Notes under the pieces: model-generated
The model's input: the letters and a program-made list of their open reading frames with translations, nothing else
What the model was told of the DNA's origin: nothing
Databases searched by the model: none
In this document: positions 31,537-40,094 of the stretch, piece by piece
Layout: every line of letters begins with the position of its first letter
How positions within the stretch are numbered: the stretch's first letter is position 1
Position numbers and translations under genes: made by a program
Assembly (NCBI RefSeq): GCF_015163075.1
Contig: NZ_JADDXU010000021.1
Location: forward strand, 87,785 to 151,784
DNA length: 64,000 bases
Reading direction: 5' to 3'
DNA from: Streptomyces justiciae
Lineage (GTDB): Bacteria > Actinomycetota > Actinomycetes > Streptomycetales > Streptomycetaceae

Positions 31537-32912
31537 CCCAGGCCGTGCTGTCGGACCCGACGCGTTCCCAGGCCGTGTTGGTGGGCGCGCATCGCTACAC
31601 GAGGCTGGAAGACCTGTCGGCGGTCGCCGCGAACCTCGAGGGACTGCACACCGCGCTCACCGATCCAGAGGTGTGGGGGCTCCCCCCGGAAGCCTGCACC
31701 GTGCTCGCCCAGCCCGACGACGCGGGGACAGTGCTGGACACGGTGCGGGACAAGGCACGGCTGGCCCGGGACACCCTGGTCGTGTATTACGCGGGGCACG
31801 GTCTGACCGACCCGCACACCGACGAGCTGTATCTGGCCCTGCCGGACTCGGACCCGGATCGCGAGTACACGGCCCTGCGCTACGAGTACCTGCGCAGGAC
31901 CGTCCTCGACCCGCAGGCGGGCGCACAGCGGACCGTGGTGATCCTCGACTGCTGCTACAGCGGTCGGGCTCTGCTCGGCAGGATGAGCGCCAGCGCCCAT
32001 ATCGCGGACCAGGCCGTCGTGGACGGCACCTGTGTGCTTACGGCGTCCGCGGAGACCCGTCCCGCCCTGTCCCCGCCGGGGGAGGTGTACACCGCGTTCA
32101 CCGGAGAGCTGATTGCGACGCTCACCGGCGGTGTCGCGGACCGGCCGGATCCGCTCGACATGGACACCCTGTACCGGCATCTCCATCAGCGGCTGGCGAG
32201 TAGGTCCCGGCCACTGCCGCAGCAGCGCAACCGCAACGCCGGGGGGTTGATCGCGATCGCCCGCAACCGGGCCGTGTCCGCCACCCCGCGGGCCGTTGCC
32301 GCAGCCCCGATCGACGCGTCGGCCCATGCGGCCCGGCAGCGCGAGGCCGCGAGGCTCGCGGCACTGTTGAGGCCCGGCGTAGAGGCGCGCAAGATGGCGG
32401 AGCAGGAACTCCGTGACCAGCGGTCGCAACTGGCCGGGGCGGTCCTCGCCAAGCTGACCAAGGCCCTGGAGACGCCGGACGACACGGCTTTCAAGCCTTT
32501 TTGGTTCGCTGTACCGGAGCCGCGCCCGATCTTCGCCGAAGACGGTTCGCGGACCTCGGCCGTGGCCAAACTGATGCCGGGCGCCTGGTACCTGGCCGTC
32601 GGCCGACGTGGCGACGCCCTGGTGGCGCAGACGCAGGAGGGGCGCAGAGGGCTGCTCCTCGACACCCGGGACATCGAGCGTGCGGGGGAGGACGGGGGCG
32701 TCGCGATCGACTCGGATTTCACGCCGTTCTGGTTCGCGGTGCCCCGTATGCGTGAGCTCTGCAGCGACGACGAGGCGCGGGAGCCGGTGGCGCGCCTGAT
32801 GCCGGGGACCTGGTACCTGTGTGCTGGGCAGCGCGACGACGGCCTGGTAGTGCGGACCCGGGACGGTGGCCAAGGGCTGCTGCGCGACGTCAGCGACATT
32901 CAGCGGGGCTGA
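31533..32912 (+). CDS. Caspase-like effector with duplicated C-terminal domain
   Basis: A 459-residue protein. Residues 10-245 are a peptidase C14 domain with the catalytic His89 (YYAGHG) and Cys141 (LDCCYSG). Residues 260-315 are alanine- and arginine-rich, probably a coiled-coil. Residues 320-384 and 396-459 are two copies of one domain: each begins with PFWFAVP, continues VAxLMPGxWYLxxGxR and ends GLLxDxxDI. I do not recognise the repeated domain; it could be a ligand or peptide sensor of SH3-like size. With EACC1 it forms a minimal two-gene module, probably triggering self-proteolysis or cell death. Start GTG. Confidence 0.85.
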   Translation: MTQAVLSDPTRSQAVLVGAHRYTRLEDLSAVAANLEGLHTALTDPEVWGLPPEACTVLAQPDDAGTVLDTVRDKARLARDTLVVYYAGHGLTDPHTDELYLALPDSDPDREYTALRYEYLRRTVLDPQAGAQRTVVILDCCYSGRALLGRMSASAHIADQAVVDGTCVLTASAETRPALSPPGEVYTAFTGELIATLTGGVADRPDPLDMDTLYRHLHQRLASRSRPLPQQRNRNAGGLIAIARNRAVSATPRAVAAAPIDASAHAARQREAARLAALLRPGVEARKMAEQELRDQRSQLAGAVLAKLTKALETPDDTAFKPFWFAVPEPRPIFAEDGSRTSAVAKLMPGAWYLAVGRRGDALVAQTQEGRRGLLLDTRDIERAGEDGGVAIDSDFTPFWFAVPRMRELCSDDEAREPVARLMPGTWYLCAGQRDDGLVVRTRDGGQGLLRDVSDIQRG

Positions 32913-32926
32913 CCGGCGGTACGAGC

Positions 32927-32956
32927 GAGGGCGCCCGGGGTGTGCCGGGCGCCCTC
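32927..32956. terminator. Strong bidirectional terminator
   Basis: GAGGGCGCCCGG and CCGGGCGCCCTC form a perfect 12-base stem with a 6-base loop between the convergent caspase and serC genes. Confidence 0.85.
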
Positions 32957-32985
32957 GTCGTCGTAGCGACTGTGGTGACGTGTGA

Positions 32986-34104
32986 CTACAGCTTCTCGAT
33001 CACGTAGTCGATGCACTTCGTCAGGGCCTCGACGTCCGCCGGGTCGATCGCCGGGAACATCGCGACGCGGAGCTGGTTGCGGCCGAGCTTGCGGTAGGGC
33101 TCGGTGTCGACGATGCCGTTGGCGCGCAGGACCTTGGCGATCGCGGCGGCGTCGATGTCGTCGGAGAAGTCGATCGTGCCGATGACCTGCGAGCGCTTGG
33201 CGGCGTCGGTGACGAACGGGGTCGCGTGCTTCGACTCCTCCGCCCAGCTGTACAGGCGCGTCGAGGAGTCCTTCGTACGGGCCGTCGACCACGCGAGGCC
33301 ACCCTGGCCGTTGATCCACTCCAGCTGCTGGTTCAGCAGGAAGAGCGTGGCCAGCGCCGGGGTGTTGTACGTCTGGTTCTTGCGGGAGTTGTCGATCGCC
33401 GTGGGGAGGCTGAAGAACTCCGGGATGTGGCGGCCGGACGCGTGGATCCGCTCGGCGCGCTCGATCGCGGCGGGGGAGAAGACGCCGATCCACAGGCCGC
33501 CGTCGGAGGCGAAGGACTTCTGCGGGGCGAAGTAGTAGACGTCGGTCTCGGTGATGTCGACCGAGAGGCCGCCGGCGCCGGAGGTGGCGTCGACCAGGAC
33601 CAGGGAGCCCTCGTCGGCACCGGCCACGCGCTTGATGGGGGCCGCGACACCCGTCGAGGTCTCGTTGTGGGTGAAGGCGTAGACGTCCACGCCCGCCTCG
33701 GCCTGCGGCTCCGGGTGCGTGCCCGGGTCGGAGGCGATGACGGTCGGCTCGGCCAGCCAGGGAGCGAGCTTGGCCGCCTTGGCGAACTTCGAGCTGAACT
33801 CGCCGAAGTTCAGGTGCTGCGACTTGTTCTCGATCAGACCGTGGGTCGCGACGTCCCAGAACGCGGTGGAGCCGCCGTTGCCGAGGATCACCTCGTAACC
33901 CTCGGGCAGGGAGAACAGCTCGGAGATCCCCTCGCGCACCTTGCCGACCAGGTTCTTGACCGGAGCCTGGCGGTGGGAGGTGCCGAGCAGGGAGGTACCG
34001 GTCGCGGCGAGGGCGTCCAGCGCCTCGACACGCACCTTGGAGGGGCCCGCGCCGAAACGTCCGTCGGCGGGCTTGATGTCAGCGGGAATCTGGATCTCAG
34101 CCAC
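32986..34104 (-). CDS. serC: Phosphoserine aminotransferase
   Basis: A 372-residue PLP enzyme that converts 3-phosphohydroxypyruvate to phosphoserine in serine synthesis. The PLP-lysine lies in YFAPQKSFASDGG near residue 194, and the N-terminal FGAGPSKVRVEAL and RHIPEFFSLP segments fit the mycobacterial-type SerC. Length is normal. It stands alone, ending at a strong shared terminator. Confidence 0.95.
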   Translation of the reverse strand: MAEIQIPADIKPADGRFGAGPSKVRVEALDALAATGTSLLGTSHRQAPVKNLVGKVREGISELFSLPEGYEVILGNGGSTAFWDVATHGLIENKSQHLNFGEFSSKFAKAAKLAPWLAEPTVIASDPGTHPEPQAEAGVDVYAFTHNETSTGVAAPIKRVAGADEGSLVLVDATSGAGGLSVDITETDVYYFAPQKSFASDGGLWIGVFSPAAIERAERIHASGRHIPEFFSLPTAIDNSRKNQTYNTPALATLFLLNQQLEWINGQGGLAWSTARTKDSSTRLYSWAEESKHATPFVTDAAKRSQVIGTIDFSDDIDAAAIAKVLRANGIVDTEPYRKLGRNQLRVAMFPAIDPADVEALTKCIDYVIEKL

Positions 34105-34191
34105 GAGCCGGAGGGTATCTCCTCGGCGAAACGGGATGGAAACCCGTCCGTTCGATGAGACGACTCCTCCGGCCCGTGGACTTGTGGGGAT

Positions 34192-35415
34192 CTACGGTGC
34201 CGTCAGCCGCACCGGCAGCTCGAACAGGTCGTTCTGGGTCACCACCGGCTTGTTGCGCAGTTCCGTCGCCGGGACCGCCAGGTCGAGGTCGGGGAAGCGC
34301 TCGTAGAGGGCCGGGAGGGCGACGCCCGCCTCCAGGCGGGAGAGGGCGGCGCCGGGGCAGACGTGCGGGCCGTGGCCGAAGCTGATGTGGCGGTTGGGGG
34401 AGGTGCGGGTGATGTCGAACTCGCCCGCCGTGGGGCCGTGGGCCTGCTCGTCGCGGCCGATCGCGGCGTACGACACGATCAGCGCGTCGCCCGCCGGGAG
34501 GACCTTGTCGCCGACCTGGACGTCCTCCGTCGCGAAGCGGATCAGGACGTGGGACGTGGGAGTGGAGTGGCGAAGCGTTTCCTCGACCACCGAGGACCAG
34601 TCGACCTCACCCGCGAGGACCAGGGCGCGCTGCACCGGGTGGAGTGACAGCTGGACCACCGCGTTGACGATGAGGGAGATCGTCGTCTCGTGGCCCGCCG
34701 CGACCATCAGCTGGAGCGTGGAGACGATCTCCTCGTCGGTGAGGTGGTCGCCGTTCTCGGAGGCCTGGATGAGGGCCGAGGTGAGGTCGTCACCGGGTTC
34801 GGCGCGCTTGGCGGCCACCGTCTCCGCCATGATGCCCGCCAGCTCCATCAGCGTGGCGATGACCTCCTCCGGCGGCGTCTGCGTCGAGAAGAACTTCTCG
34901 AACAGCTCCTTCAGGCGGGGCAGCTTCTCCTCGGCAAGGCCCATCAGGTCGGCGATGACGTACATGGGCAGGGGGTAGGCGAAGGCCGCCTTGAGGTCGA
35001 CCGTGTCCCCCTCCAGGTCGTCGAGCAGCTTCTCGGTCAGCGCCGTGATCCGCTCCCGCATCTCCTCCACCCGGCGCGGCGTGAGCGCCTGCGCGACGAG
35101 CGTGCGCATCCGGCGGTGGTCGGCGCCGTCGACGGTGAGCATCGAGCGGCCCGGGTTGGCCAGGCCGATCAGCGGCCAGTCCGCGGGGATCTCACCGCGC
35201 TGCCAGGCGCCCCAGACGTTGATGTCCTTCACCAGCCGCGGATCGGTCAGCAGCGCCTTCGCCTCGGCGTGGTGCGTGACCGCCCAGACGGGCACCCCGC
35301 CGGGCAGCTCCACGGCGGCCAGCGGACCGGCCGCGCGCAGCCGCGCGCTCTCGCCGTCCAGGTCGGTGACGAACGGGTCGAGGGCTATGCGCGTCTGTTC
35401 CAGGTCAGTGGTCAT
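34192..35415 (-). CDS. Cytochrome P450, conservon-associated
   Basis: A 407-residue soluble P450 with all canonical motifs: I-helix AGHETT (240-245), K-helix EETLR (ExxR, 279-282) and heme loop FGHGPHVCPG with Cys353. ATG 35415 follows GGAGACCCCT. It is the last gene of the conservon, 32 bases after the second P450. Conservons often carry two P450s of the CYP154/156/157 families, and this one is likely the catalytically competent partner. Substrate unknown; redox partners are not encoded nearby. Confidence 0.92.
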   Translation of the reverse strand: MTTDLEQTRIALDPFVTDLDGESARLRAAGPLAAVELPGGVPVWAVTHHAEAKALLTDPRLVKDINVWGAWQRGEIPADWPLIGLANPGRSMLTVDGADHRRMRTLVAQALTPRRVEEMRERITALTEKLLDDLEGDTVDLKAAFAYPLPMYVIADLMGLAEEKLPRLKELFEKFFSTQTPPEEVIATLMELAGIMAETVAAKRAEPGDDLTSALIQASENGDHLTDEEIVSTLQLMVAAGHETTISLIVNAVVQLSLHPVQRALVLAGEVDWSSVVEETLRHSTPTSHVLIRFATEDVQVGDKVLPAGDALIVSYAAIGRDEQAHGPTAGEFDITRTSPNRHISFGHGPHVCPGAALSRLEAGVALPALYERFPDLDLAVPATELRNKPVVTQNDLFELPVRLTAP

Positions 35416-35447
35416 AGGGGTCTCCGGTCTCCAAGAGGGCGTAGGTG

Positions 35448-36653
35448 TCAGAGCGCGGGCACCGGCGTGAAGCGGACCGGCAGTGCGGTCAGCCCGCGCA
35501 GCCACGGCGAGGGGCGGCGCGTCAGGGAGTCGGCGGGGACCGCGAGGTCGATGTCGGGCAGACGGTCCAGGACGACCTCGATGCCGGTCCGCGCGATGAC
35601 CTCGGCGACCTCCTGCGCGGGGAACGGGCACCGGTGCTCGCCGTGCCCGAAGGAGAAGTGCGCGCTGTTGCCGCCGGTGAGCGTGGAGCCGTCGGTGCGG
35701 ACCTGAGGGTCGGAGTTGGCGCCCTGGAGGCCGAGCAGCAGCAGGTCGCCGGCGCGGACCCGGCGCCCGCCGAGCTGGGTGTCGCGGGACGCCCAGCGCC
35801 CGGCCACGTTCTGGGTCGGCGTGTCCTCCCACAGGACCTCGTTCATGGCGTCGGCGACGCTGTTGCGGCCGCCGAACAGGGAGGCCGCGAACCGTCCGTC
35901 GGTCAGCATCAGCCGCAGCGAGTTGCCGATCCAGTCGGCGGTCGGCTGGTGGCCCGCCGCCATCATCACCATCAGGTCCTGGGCGATCTCCTCGTCCGTG
36001 AAGCCGCTGCGGTTGGCGAGCATCCGCGAGACCACGTCGTCGGCGGGCTCGGCGCGCCGGTCGGCCAGGAGCTGGAACATCGAGGTGGCAAGGTGCGTCT
36101 GGCCCTCGATGGCCCGCTCCCGCCCGTCGATCATGTCGTTGAGGGCCGTGACCAGGCCTGGACCCTGCTCGTCGGGGAAGCCGTACAGCCGGGCCAGGAC
36201 CCGTACCGGCAGCAGCATCGCGTAGTTGCCGACGATGTCCGTCTCGCCCTCGGCGCACACCGCGTCGATCAGCTCGTCGGCGAACCTCTCGGCGTAGGCG
36301 CGCAGTTCGGAGGGGTTCACCGCCTCCAGCGCCTCGCTGATCATCGCCGCCCGCTCGCGGTGCCGTTCGCCGACCGTGTAGAGGATCGACGGCTGCTTGC
36401 GGCCGATCATCGGCAGCAGCGGCCAGTCGTCGGGGATGCGGTCCCACTGGTTCCACAGCTCGGAGTCCCGGCTGAACAGCACGGGATCGCCCGTCACTTG
36501 GTGCAGCTCGCGGTAGCCCAGCACCAGCCACGCCGGGATGTCGCCATCGAGCACGACCGGGGTGACGGCACCGTGGTCGCGCCGCATCTCCCGGTACAGC
36601 CGCGCCGGTTCGGTCTGGAACCTGGGGCCGCTGAGGGGTACGGGGGCGGTCAC
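35448..36653 (-). CDS. Cytochrome P450 lacking the ExxR arginine (CYP157-like)
   Basis: A 401-residue P450 with the heme loop FGHGEHRCP (Cys342) and an I-helix reading AGHQPT (233-238). The K-helix has EVLW (272-275), with tryptophan where the invariant arginine of ExxR should be. The CYP157 family of Streptomyces is the known exception to the ExxR rule and sits in conservons, which matches. The GTG start overlaps the cvnD stop (GTGA). Heme binding may still occur; a regulatory role is possible. Confidence 0.9.
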   Translation of the reverse strand: MTAPVPLSGPRFQTEPARLYREMRRDHGAVTPVVLDGDIPAWLVLGYRELHQVTGDPVLFSRDSELWNQWDRIPDDWPLLPMIGRKQPSILYTVGERHRERAAMISEALEAVNPSELRAYAERFADELIDAVCAEGETDIVGNYAMLLPVRVLARLYGFPDEQGPGLVTALNDMIDGRERAIEGQTHLATSMFQLLADRRAEPADDVVSRMLANRSGFTDEEIAQDLMVMMAAGHQPTADWIGNSLRLMLTDGRFAASLFGGRNSVADAMNEVLWEDTPTQNVAGRWASRDTQLGGRRVRAGDLLLLGLQGANSDPQVRTDGSTLTGGNSAHFSFGHGEHRCPFPAQEVAEVIARTGIEVVLDRLPDIDLAVPADSLTRRPSPWLRGLTALPVRFTPVPAL

Positions 36654-37342
36654 CGCGTCAACTCCTGTTCGGATACGGGGGCGTGGGGGGCGTAGGTGTC
36701 CTGGTCGCGTACGGGGGCTTGGTTGGCGTACGTCTTCTTGACGTGCTCGACCAGGGTGATCAGGACCTGCTTGCCGGAGGCCCGGGAACGGGCGTCGCAG
36801 TCGAGCAGCGGAACCTGCGGATCGAGGTCGAGGGCGTCACGGATCTGGCTCGGGGCGTAGGTCGGGCCGCCGAAGTCGTTGCAGGCCACGATGAACGGCG
36901 TGCCGTGGTGTTCGAGCCGGTCGATCGCGTACCAACTGTCGTCGATACGGCGGGTGTCGACGAGGACGACCGCGCCGAGCGTCCCGGAGAACAGCCGGTC
37001 CCACAGGAACCAGAACCGCTCCTGCCCCGGGGCGCCGAACAGGTACAGCACATTGCGGGCGTCGAGCGTGATGCGGCCGAAGTCGAAGGCGACGGTGGTC
37101 GCCTTCTTGCCCCGGACCTCGCTGATGTCGTCGATGTGCTCGCCGGCCCGGGTCATCGTCTCCTCGGTGTTGAGGGGACGTATCTCGCTGACCGAGCGGA
37201 CGAGGGTGGTCTTGCCGACGCCGAAACCGCCGACGACGACGATCTTGAGGCCGTTGTCGGCGGTGGCACCCAGGGGGGTGCGGGCGGCGGAGGCCGGCTG
37301 GGAGGCCTGCTCGGCGGCTGCCTCAGAGGTTGCGGAGTCCAA
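36650..37342 (-). CDS. cvnD: Conservon small GTPase
   Basis: A 230-residue GTP-binding protein of the Ras-like conservon type. The P-loop is GGFGVGKTT (38-46), the G3 region FGAPGQERFWFLWD and a specificity motif is near VACNDFGG. A 30-residue Ala/Ser-rich N-terminal extension precedes the fold. The TTG start overlaps the cvnC stop by 20 bases; no better in-frame start is seen. In conservons, CvnD is the GTPase acting with the CvnA-C membrane complex. Confidence 0.93.
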   Translation of the reverse strand: MDSATSEAAAEQASQPASAARTPLGATADNGLKIVVVGGFGVGKTTLVRSVSEIRPLNTEETMTRAGEHIDDISEVRGKKATTVAFDFGRITLDARNVLYLFGAPGQERFWFLWDRLFSGTLGAVVLVDTRRIDDSWYAIDRLEHHGTPFIVACNDFGGPTYAPSQIRDALDLDPQVPLLDCDARSRASGKQVLITLVEHVKKTYANQAPVRDQDTYAPHAPVSEQELTR

Positions 37343-37670
37343 CGAGCACCTGTTCCAGGACGTCGGGATCGGGGACGGCGGCCCTGCGGGGGTGGCGGGC
37401 GCTGACGCGGCCCGCCGCGAGCAGGTCGCCGAGAAGGATCTTGGTGATGCTCACCGGCAGCTTCAGCTCGGCCGCCAACTCGACGACCGCCGTCGGCTGT
37501 TGGGTCAGCCGCAGGATCGCCGCGTGCTCCGACTGCATGCCGGTGGTCGGATCGCACTCGGCGACCACGAGCGTCACCAGGTCGAAGGGGCTGTCCGGAG
37601 TGGCATGCGCGCGGCCACCGGTGAGGGTGTACAGACGGTCGGGTGAGTCGTCCCTGCCGGGGCGGCTCAT
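37323..37670 (-). CDS. cvnC: Conservon DUF742 protein
   Basis: A 115-residue protein with the DUF742 pattern: RLYTLTGGRA near the N-terminus, HAAILRLTQQPTAVVELAAEL and LPVSITKILLGDLL (a winged-helix-like stretch), ending LEQVLVGLRNL. It is thought to bridge the CvnA/B complex to the GTPase. Both ends overlap the neighbouring genes, ATGA with cvnB and 20 bases with cvnD. Confidence 0.94.
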   Translation of the reverse strand: MSRPGRDDSPDRLYTLTGGRAHATPDSPFDLVTLVVAECDPTTGMQSEHAAILRLTQQPTAVVELAAELKLPVSITKILLGDLLAAGRVSARHPRRAAVPDPDVLEQVLVGLRNL

Positions 37671-38074
37671 GACGTCCGGGGCTGCGCGGTCAGATGGGCG
37701 CCGAGCTGCTCGACGAGCTCGCTCATGTTGTGCCCGACGAGACCGGCGTCCGCGTCCTCGGTGGTGACGACGGCCAGATGAGCGCCCTCACCGGCCTCCA
37801 CGATGAAGAGGACACCGCCGTAGAACTCGGTCATCGCCGACCGGACGCCGCCGGTGCCGTCCCCGAACTCCACGGACGCGCCCTGCGACAGGGCCTGGAT
37901 GCCGGCGGCGATCGCGGCGAGCTGGTCGGCCTGGTCGACGGTGAGCTCCGGCGTCCGGCACAACTTCAGCCCGTCCCGAGAGAGGACGAGCGCGTGCCGC
38001 GCGCCCGGGGTGCGCTCCAACAGGCCCTCGATGAGCCAGGTGAGCTTCTCGTCGGCGGTGGTCGTGCCGGTCAT
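37667..38074 (-). CDS. cvnB: Conservon roadblock/LC7 protein
   Basis: A 135-residue roadblock/LC7-fold protein, recognisable by ARHALVLSRDGLKLC, DQLAAIAAGIQALS and GVLFIVEAGEGAHLAVV. By analogy to MglB it may act as a GTPase-activating partner of CvnD. Four-base overlaps tie it to cvnA and cvnC. Confidence 0.94.
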   Translation of the reverse strand: MTGTTTADEKLTWLIEGLLERTPGARHALVLSRDGLKLCRTPELTVDQADQLAAIAAGIQALSQGASVEFGDGTGGVRSAMTEFYGGVLFIVEAGEGAHLAVVTTEDADAGLVGHNMSELVEQLGAHLTAQPRTS

Positions 38075-39882
38075 GACGTGGGGTCGCCTTCCGGGGTGGG
38101 ATGGGTGTGGGACGGGGTGGATGCTTCGGGGGTCACTTCGGTGGTTGTCTCTACGGCCGGAGTGGCGGGGTCGCTCTGGTCGGTGAGGGTGCCGCGGACG
38201 GCTTGACGGAAGCTGCTGAAGCGGATGGCTCGGGTGGGGGTGTCGTCGGCGGAGCCGGTGGACCTGAGGTGGCCGGCGGATTCGGTGGGCTTGGCGTGTC
38301 CGGTGGATTCAGTCGCACTGGAGACGCTGGTGGACCCGCTGACTCCGGAGGTCCGCGCGGTCCTGGCCGTTTCCGCGGCACGCGCGCGTACCCGTTCCCG
38401 CTGCTCCCGCTCGGCCTCGGCGAGGGCGCGGCCCCGGCGGCGCTTGGGAAGGCCGTCGGGAAGCCCTTCGGAGCGGCCTTCCGGCCTGCCTTCCGACCGG
38501 CTTTCGGACCGGCCCGTGGGCAGGTCGTCGGGAAGGGTGGCGGCGCTATGGTCGGGGGACTCGTGGGTGGGAACCGGGTCGGGGGCCGGGTCCGGCTTCG
38601 TGCTCGGGTCCGTTGCGGCCGGCGCGCTGGGGGCTCGTACGACCGTATCGGCGGCCCGTACCGCCGTACCCGCACTCGTACCCTCGACTGCCCCCGCGCC
38701 TACCACCTCCGGAAGCGTCTGCGCCCCCTGCGGGCGGTCGGCCAACTGCTCCGGTACCAGGATGTCCTGGGGTACGAGGATGAGGACGCCGGTGCCGCCG
38801 CGGGCCGAGGGGCGGAAGGAGACCGTGAGGCCGTACTTGCGGGACAGGCGGCCGACGACCGCGAGGCCGAGGCGGGTGCCGGTGAGGCCGCCGAGTTCGG
38901 CGTCGTCGCCCGACACCGCCCGTTCGGCGCGCCGGAGTTGGACCTCGCCCATGACGAGGCCGCTGTCCTCGACGGAGACGATGACGCCAGCCGGGACCTC
39001 CTCGACGTACACGTGGACCTCGGCGGTCGGCGGCGAGAAGTTCGCGGCGTTGTCGAGGAGTTCGGCGAGCGCGTGCATCACGCCTTCGGCGGCGTGCCCG
39101 GCGACGGCGGCCTCGCAGGCGGAGTGCACCCGCACCCGCCGGTAGCCGCTGATGCGGCCCATCGCGCCGCGCAGGATCGACTCCATGGCGATGGGGCGGG
39201 CCCAACGGCGGCCGGAGCGGGCGCCGGTGAGGACGGCGACGGAGTCGGCGAGGCGGCCCGCCTGGGCGGTGCGGTGGTCGAGGTGGAGGAGGTCGGCGAG
39301 GACGTCCTCGTCGTCGTGCCGTTCCTCCATGGCGCGCAGGTCGGCGAGCATGCCGGTGGCCAGGGCCTGCATGCGGCCCGCAGCGTTGGCGGTGGCCGAC
39401 AGGGCGGTGGACCGCTCGTGCTCAGCGCGACGGGCGCGCTCGCTGAGGCGGGCGTTCGCGGCGGTGAGGCGGGCCCGCTCCTCCTCCAACTCGGCGGTGA
39501 GGCGGGCGCGTTCCTGGGTGAGCTCGGCGGCGTGCCGGGCCCGTTCGTGGGTCAGCTCCTCGGTCAGCTGCACGCGCTCCTGGTCGAACTCCGCGCTCTG
39601 CCGGGCCCGGTCCTGCAACAGCCGCCCGGCGTCGAGGGTGACGGCTTCGAGGCGGCGGCGGGTGATCCGGGCGTTCTGCGTGGCGTGGACGGCCACGGCG
39701 ACGGCGGCGGTCAGCAGCAGGGCACCCGCACCGGCACCGAGGGCGAGCGGGACGCGCGCCGACTCCGGTGCCCGGGCCACGGCGCCGGCGACCGCGAGCG
39801 CGGCGAGGACGGCGGTGAGCAGTGGGGCGGGGAGGAGGGTGCGGGCGGTGGGTCGTTCGCCGGGCAGGCTGGGGGCGGTCAT
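38071..39882 (-). CDS. cvnA: Conservon sensor-kinase-like membrane protein
   Basis: A 603-residue membrane protein with two N-terminal membrane helices (about residues 17-40 and 46-66), a coiled-coil rich in Glu/Arg (about 80-160), and a GHKL ATPase domain with N box ALAELLDNAANFSPP and glycine boxes VEDSGLVMG and GLTGTRLGLAVVG. No phosphoacceptor His motif is evident, as is usual for CvnA. The last 200 residues are a low-complexity Ser/Pro/Thr/Arg tail. ATG 39882 is preferred on the GAGGACC upstream. It is the first gene of the conservon. Confidence 0.92.
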   Translation of the reverse strand: MTAPSLPGERPTARTLLPAPLLTAVLAALAVAGAVARAPESARVPLALGAGAGALLLTAAVAVAVHATQNARITRRRLEAVTLDAGRLLQDRARQSAEFDQERVQLTEELTHERARHAAELTQERARLTAELEEERARLTAANARLSERARRAEHERSTALSATANAAGRMQALATGMLADLRAMEERHDDEDVLADLLHLDHRTAQAGRLADSVAVLTGARSGRRWARPIAMESILRGAMGRISGYRRVRVHSACEAAVAGHAAEGVMHALAELLDNAANFSPPTAEVHVYVEEVPAGVIVSVEDSGLVMGEVQLRRAERAVSGDDAELGGLTGTRLGLAVVGRLSRKYGLTVSFRPSARGGTGVLILVPQDILVPEQLADRPQGAQTLPEVVGAGAVEGTSAGTAVRAADTVVRAPSAPAATDPSTKPDPAPDPVPTHESPDHSAATLPDDLPTGRSESRSEGRPEGRSEGLPDGLPKRRRGRALAEAEREQRERVRARAAETARTARTSGVSGSTSVSSATESTGHAKPTESAGHLRSTGSADDTPTRAIRFSSFRQAVRGTLTDQSDPATPAVETTTEVTPEASTPSHTHPTPEGDPTS

Positions 39883-40094
39883 GAGTCGGGTCCTCGGTAG
39901 GGGTCCGCTGTGCATTCCTGGGCGAGAAGCAACACCTGTCGCTCAATAAGCGGTCACTATATGAGAGTTGGTGATCAAACTGGGAAGGTTCTGGAGGCGT
40001 TCACAGATTCGGGCGGCGACTCCAGGGAACCTGTGCGGACCGTGAAGCGATGGGCCGCTTCGTCACTGTCAGTGGTCGGATGCATGCTTGAGCC
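39883..40094. promoter_or_regulatory. Divergent promoter region with hairpin
   Basis: The 212-base gap between cvnA and the FAD/Fe-S gene includes an AT-rich CATATAGTGACC-like stretch (read on the minus strand, about 39957) that may be the cvnA promoter, and a perfect inverted repeat GAAGCG-ATGGGC-CGCTTC (40044-40061) near the oxidoreductase start. The latter may be an operator or an RNA hairpin. No regulator is adjacent. Confidence 0.4.

Noticed and set aside
34192..36531. A 779-codon frame joining the two P450 regions
   Set aside because: The N-terminal part is a shadow of the second P450; the real gene begins at 35415, so there is no fusion.
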